Origin: Mermis nigrescens
Taxonomy: Eukaryota > Nematoda > Enoplea > Mermithida > Mermithidae
Direction: 5' to 3'
NCBI GenBank assembly: GCA_036768485.1
Contig: JAVLUZ010000142.1
Location: 6,340,006-6,404,005 of the forward strand
Length of the DNA stretch: 64,000 nt
Shown: positions 58,501 through 64,000 of the stretch, one piece after another
How positions within the stretch are numbered: the first letter of the stretch is position 1
Layout of the letters: each line of letters begins with the position of its first letter
Notes under the pieces: generated by a model
What the model was told of the DNA's origin: nothing
Databases searched by the model: none
What the model saw: only the letters and a program-made list of their open reading frames with translations
Made by a program: the position numbers and the translations under genes

Positions 58501-61484
58501 CTACATATATCAACAATACTAAAGGTATGATGTGACATCGGGGTGTTGCCTTTTTTGAGCTACGCTTTATGTGTATGTGTGTACGCCACAGAGTAGTTTA
58601 AAGATCTGTTTTTTCATTCTTATACAGAATTCTTTGTTACGTATACTTGCAAATTTGCATTCTGTTGCTCAAATCAGTGATCGGACCGAGGCCTCGGCCT
58701 CGGCCTCGGCCTCGGCAAGCCTCGGCGTTTTTTGGAGCCTCGGCCTCGGCGCCGAGGGCGAAGCTAAAAAGTGCCGAGGCGCCGAGGGTTAAAATCAAAT
58801 TTGAGTACATATGTTTAATATATCCGTTGAATATTAACTATTTAGAATACATCTGCAGTACACAGGCTATTTTTTACCTATAGACTTTTCTTATGGTTTT
58901 ACTCGCGTACCCAGTTACAATCGAGTTACATACAGCAAAGTGCCGATTTATTATTCATGTGATGACTTAGTTTTAATTCTCATGCTCGCTACATGGATCG
59001 GAAACACACATTCCCAAAGGGGGTGAGGGAGGGTTATAACCCTCTTCTTAAGGTACAAGACTCAAGTCACTGTCAGACGATTTTTGGTGCAAACCTTTTG
59101 AATAATTTTTGAAGTTAATTTTTACTATGGCAAAAGTGCAGCTAACTATTAGAATTTCACGAAGTGATACAGTATTTTTGAATGTGAGCAAGAGTAAATA
59201 GACAAACTATCACTATGAAGCATGCATGCAACAACTCAAAATTTTCGTAAGGGGCTCCTCGGCTTACATGTAACGGCTTGAAATTTCGGGTAGGGGTCCC
59301 TGGCCATTTTAGAAGGAGGGGGGATTAGCGACTCTAATCTTATGTCAAAAATGGCAAAAGCACCTAAAAATAGCCAACAAAGCGCATAATTTTGCGCCAA
59401 AAGTGGGGAGGGTGGGTTGACGTTGGAGGGAAGGGTGTGGGAGGATGTCAACCCTGAGTAAATGGGGAATTCACCAAACCCCCTTGTTACACGTATGGTT
59501 TTCGGCCATTTTTATGGGAGAGGGGTAAATGATCACGAATTTTCGGCCGAAAATCGCAAAAATGCACCTAAAAAAGGCCAATAAATGCAGGTTTTGCCAA
59601 AAATCAATTTCGGCTCGTGCATTATTTTGGAGCCATTTTTATACAATGTTAAAATACTTTCTTGGGCAAAGTGATCTTTATTATATCGTTTTTCAGTATA
59701 TTTCGGGAAATTTCAAAAAAATTTTCGGCGCTTCGCGCAAAATATCGCTAATATACTGTATTTAGATTGAAGCAGGGGAAATAAACACTCCAAAATCAAT
59801 TTTTGTGTAATCTAGGCATCTTTATGCAGATTTAAAAATGTTTTGTATCTATTTATACTGTTTTTTAAAAATTTTATGCAAAATAAGTACTATTTAATAA
59901 CTTTGCACTTTTTTGCCGTTCAAAGATAAAACTGACTAATTTGTTGCATTGGATTTCTAAGCACAATAGTGCCTATTACAAGATTTAATTGGCATATTAC
60001 AATATCATAATATTTCTGATTTTGTAGTACAAGTTGTTTTAGCTTTCTCAGTCGAATTTTATGTGTAAATTTCATCAAAAGCTGATAAAAATTTCGGCCC
60101 TTCGCGCCGAACTAATATTATCAACTAAATTCAAGCCGAGTTCATAACATTTAGGGCCACGTTTTTTTGTATTCGGCAAAGATTTTTCACCGTCAATGTA
60201 TAGAATCTTTTCAGGACCATCTACATACACAAAGGTTTTTGGAGAGACAAAAACTGTAAAAAGGTTTAAAATTTCCGAAAATTTTCGGCGCATCAGTAAT
60301 TGTCTGTCCTATATATCTTTAAATAGTAGAATTTGCACTTAGAATGGAAAAATGTCAAATGTTCGACCAGGAATTAGCTAAGATACACTACCAGAGGTCG
60401 AAAAACCCTGTTTTACCACACTAAATCGCTACTCTGCAATACTATATAGTACACAAAAATTTGCATTTACAAAATGTTTAAAGACTTCTGGATACCATCT
60501 TTGCACACGTAAAAGGTATCTTGCACAGAAAAAAACACTGTTTAGGACTGCATGCCAGTTGCAGGTCACACACTGGCAGTATGTAAAAATGTGTATGTTT
60601 AAAAATATATTTATATAAAATATCTACAAAAATTTGTTCGCTCATACAAAGACACTACTTAATTTACTGGTCCCCATTTTGGGATTTCACCCTTCCCTCA
60701 TCTCTGGACCTTGGGAAAGTATGACCAGGAAAGTACACTGCAGTTTCCGTCATATTGCCTGCACACACCAGAATTGGATGACTGAAAAAACGTGTTTAAA
60801 TATGCATTACTGCAAAAGCGAGCACAACAATGGCTACAGTTCTGTCTTTACTTATCTTATTTCGTTTGTTCGTTTATTTCTTCGACACTGTTTTCTTATT
60901 TATAGTAATAAAAGTTTTTAAGTGCTTGTTCAGCCATATTTTTTATAAACTTTTCCAAGTCTTCATCAAAGGCAACTTGTTAAATTAAGTATGTCTTCAT
61001 GCTGCTGACTTTATTCAATAAATCCTTCACACATTTAATCAACTATTATTGAAAATAAAAATGAATTGTTTGACATTCGATAAAGTGTTTAATATTACGA
61101 TTATTCTCTAGCTCATGTGCACACAAAATATTCTTAGAGTACTATTTATGGGTATAGGTATATAAGCTTGACCCTCGGCATTACCCTCGGCCTCGGCCGA
61201 GGCAAGGCTTTAAGTCGCCTCGACCTCGGCCGAGGCCGAGGGTCCAAAAGTACCCTCGAGTCCGATCACTGGCTCAAATATGGATTTTATTATAATTTGC
61301 ATTTAATTTAATTATAAATAATAATTAAATTATTATATATCATAAAGTTTCATTGAATTTTTCGAAAATTTTTTATCTTTTTGTCGTCTAGGAAGAAACA
61401 TCGTCATAAACAACCCAAAATAATCTTTTTGACGCATATCCATCTTTTTGGGCCCAAAAGGTACTTCAATTTTTTGCTTTTTTG

Positions 61485-61525
<41 letters not shown>

Positions 61526-63145
61526 GAATTAGCATAATTTCATGAAAAATATATGCTATGTTTTAATTTTTTTAATTGTCTAATACTAGTGCTGAATTCG
61601 GATAAACGCAAGGGTAAAACGTCGCAATTAAAAATAAGATAGCACATATAAAATGCGAATGTCCTGGATACACAGGCAAATAATCGCGCTCACATGATGT
61701 TTTTGTCCAAGATCTGAAGCTTTGGCTATTGCCCAGGTGTTTGAGAGGGTGAAATTTGGAATTTATATGACAATAAAATGCGTTTATTAGGCACCTATAT
61801 CATAGATGCACATGGTCATATTGGCCACGGAGGGGTAAAATCAAGATTTTTGTGTCAGGGAGGGGTAAAATCGAGATTTTTGTGTCGGGGAGGGTGAAAT
61901 CGAGGGTTTTTACCACAGTTAATCGCGCTTTCAGCTATTTTTGCGCTAAAATCGCTTGAAAATACACTGTTTTTGGCTCAAACTGCTTAACAATACCTAA
62001 CTTTGAACCCTCCAGCTTAGGGTAATACCTTCTCTCACCCCTCCCTATGTGCATGTATGACCTATATTAGGTCCAAGATCCTAGTGGTTTTTGCGTTTTT
62101 ATTTGTTACGACCATAATTTCTTCGCCCTTATGAACTATCCATGCAAATACCTAGTTACAGCAACGTCACCACAATTAACGGCTTCAAATTGTCGAAGGA
62201 GGGTAATCGGTCATCTCTGGGAGGTAGACTTTTTCGACCGAAAATTGCAAAGAATAACCCCTAAATGTTCTAAGAGCGTACTTTTTTACCGAAAATGGGT
62301 AGGAAAAATCATCTTTCGGGGATATGGGGGGACTGACCTTTGGTGAAGGATCCCTCATCCCCTGCATGGCAACATAACGTAGTCATCTATCTACAAAGTC
62401 TCCGTTTTATTCTAGAACTCCGAGCTGGAATTACGCTCCGAATCCCGATAAGCAATGGCTTTTGCAACGTACAGGAAAGATGGAACCGATTCACGTCTCT
62501 TTCACCGACTTTTTGCAACGCAGACGCCTACAGACACTGCAATCGATCGATGACGCCGTTCAAAGAGTAAAGCTGAAATGATTGTTGTGCGTATGTGACA
62601 TTTCTCGTATAGTTGACATGTGGATTGGAATTAAATGTGCAGACAAGAATAATTCATAATTAATTGATTAATTAATTAGCAATCTAATACCGTTTTATTC
62701 CATTTTCATGTGTAACAGTGAATTGATTTTTGCGTAACAGTCATAATCGGGGTTATCGCTGCTTCTGTTTATGCTCGTTTATGCCGTGAACTAATCTTTT
62801 CATCGATTTTTTAGTCTCTAACTATTGATTTTTATCTACAAAATTGGTTTGATAAAAGACCGTCGCTAGGGCTATTTTTCAGGCGTAAGGGCTTAATTTT
62901 TGTCACTATAGTTAATGATCTCCACTTGATGCTTTAAATGCCTTATCCGCATGTGAAAACAATTCACAGGTTTATGACGAATTGAAAATGTTGGGGCAGC
63001 TGGAAAACACTTATATGATGTACACATCGGATCACGGTTATCATTTGGGTCAATTCGGTTTGGTGAAAGGGAAATCAATGCCTTACGACTTCGATATTCG
63101 GGTTCCATATTTTATACGTGGCCCTGGCATCGTTCCAGGAGCAAG
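43503..63145 (+). CDS. Sulf1: Extracellular heparan sulfate 6-O-endosulfatase Sulf1, N-terminal half (gene continues beyond window)
   Basis: Secreted or cell-surface sulfatase that removes 6-O-sulfates from heparan sulfate, so tuning Wnt, FGF and BMP/Hedgehog signalling (established for SULF proteins). Seven exons match the family in order. They show a signal peptide; RPNIIL...DDQD (metal ligands); [15 protein letters not shown], containing the C-x-P-S-R site modified to formylglycine; [40 protein letters not shown]; and [20 protein letters not shown]. The wording is closer to Drosophila Sulf1 than to vertebrate SULF1/2. The catalytic residues seen are intact. The remaining catalytic-domain end, the hydrophilic domain and the C-terminal domain lie past 64000. 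Exon 4/5 junction and the exon 2 donor are ambiguous. Confidence 0.96.
43712..43788 (+). CDS. Sulf1: Sulf1 exon 2, metal-binding DDQD
   Basis: The pyrimidine-rich acceptor TTGTATTTTAG ends at 43711. It encodes [20 protein letters not shown] and then QDIELG, the first conserved sulfatase block with the two Asp metal ligands. By homology the exon must stop inside GGC so that it joins GC|TCG of exon 3. There is no GT there; the best donor is G|GCTCGT, a GC-type site inside a TAGGCTCG repeated at the intron's other end. Confidence 0.85.
43789..48325. other. Sulf1 intron 2 (4.5 kb), GC-AG type
   Basis: It is bounded by the direct repeat TAGGCTCG (43786-43793, 48323-48330). It holds the 43955-45196 element. 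A mariner-like start (GGGTGTCCCCTAAAAATC) is at 45629. 47430-47690 has a family-D/E-like fragment. The rest shows no features. Confidence 0.6.
43955..45196. mobile_element. 1.24-kb hAT-like element with nested family-C MITE
   Basis: Exact 8-bp duplication TGCATCGG (43947-43954, 45197-45204). The ends are CAGGCCCGCATCCAGGA and, reversed, CCGGCCCGTATCCAGGA. A family-C copy (about 44292-44873) lies inside with its own 6-of-8 duplication. No coding capacity. Confidence 0.82.
48326..48565 (+). CDS. Sulf1: Sulf1 exon 3, formylglycine active site
   Basis: The acceptor TTTTACTAG ends at 48325 and the donor ACTG|GTAGAA is at 48565. It encodes [20 protein letters not shown] and the catalytic [11 protein letters not shown], then [14 protein letters not shown] and [12 protein letters not shown]. 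It enters needing two bases and leaves with one. Its last ~83 bases and ~330 bp of following intron are copied at 50145-50557. Confidence 0.96.
49686..50675. mobile_element. 990-bp hAT-like element carrying a captured piece of Sulf1
   Basis: 8-bp duplication TGTACATA/TGTACATG (49678-49685, 50676-50683; 7 of 8). The ends are CCGGCCCTTGTTTAGG and, reversed, CAGGCCCGTATTTAGG (13 of 16 match), the same terminus family as 407-773 and 43955-45196. The left part has two CGGCGCTTCGTGCCG hairpins. The right part, 50145-50557, is a copy of Sulf1 48483-48896 in the same orientation, exonic part identical and intronic part diverged by about one base in ten. Non-autonomous. Confidence 0.82.
50156..50227 (+). 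pseudogene. Captured copy of Sulf1 exon 3 end inside a transposon; possible cassette exon
   Basis: Bases 50145-50227 are identical to 48483-48565 of Sulf1 exon 3, including the donor ACTG|GTAGAAGG. The rest of exon 3 is absent. A pyrimidine-rich run followed by GCACAG makes a plausible acceptor at 50155. The piece from 50156 to 50227 is 72 nt. It enters with GA, which joins the leftover G of exon 3 to make Gly, and leaves with one G, as exon 3 does. If spliced in, it would add 24 residues repeating the exon 3 end without breaking the frame. Otherwise it is a dead fragment. Confidence 0.7.
51212..51457 (+). CDS. Sulf1: Sulf1 exon 4
   Basis: The acceptor AAATTATTTAG ends at 51211. G from exon 3 plus CG makes Ala, then [41 protein letters not shown] and NDSLAFLK, all conserved in SULF proteins. 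The 3' end is uncertain. A|GTAAGC at 51457 is the strongest donor (phase 1), GTAATG at 51441/51442 is phase 0, and GTGGCC at 51430/51431 would give a length nearer to Drosophila. Confidence 0.9.
51565..51989 (-). mobile_element. hAT-like MITE, family B
   Basis: 425 bp; 8-bp duplication CCCGTAAC/CCCCTAAC (7 of 8). Reverse-complement copy of 2241-2661 and 12549-12973. Confidence 0.85.
52496..53199. mobile_element. Non-autonomous mariner-type element with ~55-bp inverted repeats
   Basis: 704 bp flanked by TA. Both ends read CGAGGTTTGTTAATTAAGT with one or two differences and continue through TTCGTTTTAGCTGTCTAATA. No transposase. Confidence 0.85.
53298..53665 (+). mobile_element. MITE, family C
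   Basis: It starts AGATGCACAGCATGGGAAT and ends CCAAGATCATGTAAGG. It contains a GAGCGCGAAGCGCCG hairpin. Confidence 0.65.
54106..56093 (+). mobile_element. 2-kb hAT-like element, left partner of an inverted pair around Sulf1 exon 5
   Basis: Exact 8-bp duplication TACACATC (54098-54105, 56094-56101). The ends are ATAATTTCCCAAGG and, reversed, CCACACATTCCCATAGG. It contains a short family-A MITE (54356-54753), several hairpins and a family-E-like G/C-run block (55290-55850). It matches 59003-60725 in reverse complement over most of its length. A 63-codon open frame (54786-54977) is not convincing. Confidence 0.8.
54356..54753 (+). mobile_element. hAT-like MITE, family A, short form (nested)
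   Basis: 398 bp; exact 8-bp duplication GTCCTAAA (54348-54355, 54754-54761). Confidence 0.85.
56731..56842 (+). CDS. Sulf1: Sulf1 exon 5
   Basis: It encodes [20 protein letters not shown], then [16 protein letters not shown], near-identical to Drosophila Sulf1 in the [10 protein letters not shown] block. The donor CACAG|GTTAAA at 56842 leaves AG. The acceptor is uncertain: GGAG|AT at 56730/56731 fits the phase-1 donors of exon 4, while GTTAAG|AAC at 56717/56718 has a better pyrimidine tract and fits the phase-0 donor at 51441. The exon lies between two inverted copies of one transposon. Confidence 0.9.
57085..58575. mobile_element. Degenerate mariner-type element, interrupted
   Basis: 57085-57581 and 58492-58575 form the two parts of a relative of 3809-4375 (shared TTAGATAGATAAAAATGTC, TTTATCTATTTAAGACA and TTTTTTGAGCTAC end blocks). 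They are split by 57582-58483. Outer ends are approximate. Confidence 0.55.
57582..58483. mobile_element. 902-bp hAT-like element nested in the mariner remnant
   Basis: Exact 8-bp duplication CAGCTGGT (57574-57581, 58484-58491). Inner end blocks AGGTGGCCAGAAGAGG and, reversed, AAGTGGCCAGAGG. A GC-rich tract (GGCCCCGGCCCTGGGCC-like) lies at 58252-58330. Confidence 0.75.
59003..60725 (-). repeat. Right partner of the inverted pair around Sulf1 exon 5
   Basis: Reverse-complement match to 54106-56093. Examples are the ACTTAATTTACTGGTCCCC block, the family-A copy at the same relative place with the same (now 7 of 8) target duplication, and the AAGCAGGGG...AAACACTCCAAAATC block. Divergence by eye is moderate, with some indels. 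Confidence 0.85.
60158..60540 (-). mobile_element. hAT-like MITE, family A, short form (nested)
   Basis: 383 bp; 8-bp duplication TTTAGGGC/TTTAGGAC (7 of 8), equivalent to that of 54356-54753 in reverse complement. This shows that the two arms descend from one copy. Confidence 0.8.
61488..61522. repeat. (AT)n microsatellite
   Basis: About 35 bp of AT alternation. Confidence 0.95.
61801..62059 (+). mobile_element. hAT-like MITE related to family B termini
   Basis: 259 bp; exact 8-bp duplication ACCTATAT (61793-61800, 62060-62067). The ends are CATAGATGCACATGG and, reversed, CATACATGCACATAGGG. It lacks the usual hairpin. Confidence 0.85.
62416..62566 (+). CDS. Sulf1: Sulf1 exon 6
   Basis: The acceptor TTATTCTAG ends at 62415. 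AG from exon 5 plus A makes Arg, then [40 protein letters not shown] and QR. The donor AGA|GTAAAG is at 62566, phase 0. The N-x-N-P-D-K-Q-W block is as in Drosophila Sulf1. Confidence 0.96.
62567..62969. other. Sulf1 intron 6 (403 bp), no features seen
   Basis: AT-rich, non-repetitive in this window. Confidence 0.8.
62970..63145 (+). CDS. Sulf1: Sulf1 exon 7, [10 protein letters not shown] block
   Basis: The acceptor AATTCACAG ends at 62969 and the donor GCAAG|GTAACA is at 63145, leaving two bases. It encodes [20 protein letters not shown], then [20 protein letters not shown] and [17 protein letters not shown]. The Asp-His pair supplies conserved sulfatase active-site/metal ligands. The next exon (expected to resemble IVPQIVLNIDLAPT) is not seen before the window ends. 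Confidence 0.96.
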
Positions 63146-64000
63146 GTAACATTCATAGGTCTAATGATGCTAAAGCGCACATTCAATTATTTTGGTGCCC
63201 GAAAAAATACGTACGTGCATCACTGCTTTTTTGCATTCGGCAAAGATTTTCCCCGATGTACAAAGACTTTTCGGGACCGTCTTTGTATATGTACAAAGAT
63301 TTTTGGGAAGACAAAAACTGTACTTCACGAAATTTTTGGCGCTTCGCGCCGAAATGAGTAATTGTCTGTCCTGTTTATCTTCATAATGCAGAATTGGCTC
63401 AAATTTTTTATTTTCAATAATTTTTGGCATCAAAAACCCATGAATTAGCTAAAATACACTACCAAAAGTCAAAATACCGTGTTTTACCACAGTAAAAGCG
63501 CTACTGTACCATATTATAGTACCCTAAAATTTGCATGTGCAAACTGTACAAAGACTTTTGGTTGGGTACCATCTTTGTACATGTATATGCAAAGGGATCT
63601 TGTACGAAACAAACTTTGACGTGCGCACGTACTTGTCGGAGCTCAAATTTTTAGCTATGAGCAAAAATGCGTAGAAATGGCTTTATGAAACATTTTTTGC
63701 TTTAAAATTCAGGTGGGATACAAAAATCTCACATTTTTGAACATGTTCATACACAAATGTATGTGAGGCAGGTCATAAGAATGATCAAATCGAAAGCATA
63801 TGGTCATGACGGAATGAGGTTCGGAATTTTTGTTACAGTAACTGGGTTTAATTGATATCATCGGACCAAAATTTCATGATAATAGCTTGCTTCGGGGTTG
63901 TTCGATTGTACGTGAATTCTGGACCTATATCAGTAGGAGTAAACACCTCTCAACCCTGCGTTCATGTATTTATTTACAGTACGCCTTGTTACGCTGATGT
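63146..64000. other. Sulf1 intron 7, incomplete, with family-A MITE
   Basis: Apart from the MITE at 63221-63618, it holds unique AT-rich sequence to the window end. Confidence 0.7.
63221..63618 (-). mobile_element. hAT-like MITE, family A, short form
   Basis: 398 bp; 8-bp duplication ACGTGCAT/ACGTGCGC (6 of 8). The ends are CACTGCTTTTTTGCATTC and, reversed, CAAAGTTTGTTTCGTACAAG. Confidence 0.75.

Larger units (their letters stand above)
58675..61271. mobile_element. 2.6-kb hAT-like element with CTCGGC-repeat termini
   Basis: Exact 8-bp duplication GCTCAAAT (58667-58674, 61272-61279). The ends are CAGTGATCGGACCGAGG and, reversed, CAGTGATCGGACTCGAGGG. Short CCTCGG/GAGGCC arrays lie just inside both ends (58685-58790, 61170-61255). 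It contains 59003-60725, the inverted partner of 54106-56093. No transposase recognised. Confidence 0.88.
56843..62415. other. Sulf1 intron 5
   Basis: It holds nested mariner and hAT-like elements (57085-61271), an AT tract (61488-61522), the 61801-62059 MITE and a family-E fragment (62180-62360). Confidence 0.65.

Noticed and set aside
60634..60921. 95-codon open frame near the end of the 58675 element
   Set aside because: No recognisable domain, no splice support, AT-rich codon use unlike either gene.
63980..64000. Possible next Sulf1 exon after TTATTTACAG at 63979
   Set aside because: Joined in phase it reads STPCYADV, unlike the expected IVPQIVLNIDLAPT-type segment, and too little sequence remains.

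Overview
This window is eukaryotic nuclear DNA, most likely from an arthropod and probably an insect other than Drosophila. The coding exons are GC-rich with G/C third positions. They sit in AT-rich introns and intergenic DNA with canonical splice sites, a poly(A) signal and a TATA box. The second gene reads closest to arthropod Sulf1. There is no sign of bacterial operons, rRNA, tRNA or CRISPR. Both genes are on the + strand.

Gene 1 (about 47..33743) is the 3' part of a large C2H2 zinc-finger gene whose 5' end lies outside the window. I joined ten exons by splice signals and phase: 47-314, 1247-1795, 15014-15536, 17584-17871, 19264-19938, 26257-26653, 28348-28827, 30610-30870, 32028-32222 and 33465-33743, with AATAAA at 33775. 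They encode seven fingers: three, then a pair, then a final pair. Two fingers are built across exon junctions. A TAG at 19937 looks like a stop but is cut by a consensus GTGAGT donor, and phase joins it to the next exon, so this is one gene and not two. Fingers 2 and 3 resemble the Schnurri/HIVEP type, which I offer as a hypothesis only. Exon 2 has a reading-frame problem, explained by either an 89-nt micro-intron or indels.

The intergenic region (33781-43313) is almost all repeats, including a 2.5-kb hAT-like element and an inverted array of ~60-bp repeats.

Gene 2 (43503..>63145) is Sulf1, the extracellular heparan sulfate 6-O-endosulfatase. Its N-terminal half is present: signal-peptide exon, metal-binding DDQD, the CCPSR formylglycine site and the [10 protein letters not shown] motif. 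A TATA box lies at 43314. The gene continues past the window.

The introns are packed with small transposons. By eye I could delimit about 20 elements with 8-bp target duplications, as in hAT transposons, plus three or more Tc1/mariner-type elements flanked by TA. Many of the unrelated hAT-like families carry the same GC-rich palindrome (GGCGCGAAGCGCC, either strand) next to A/T runs. The most striking item is a 990-bp hAT-like element in Sulf1 intron 3. It has captured the 3' part of Sulf1 exon 3 with its splice donor, and the captured piece can be read as a 72-nt cassette exon that keeps the Sulf1 frame. In addition, Sulf1 exon 5 lies between two inverted copies of a ~2-kb element, and intron 2 has a GC donor inside an 8-bp direct repeat.
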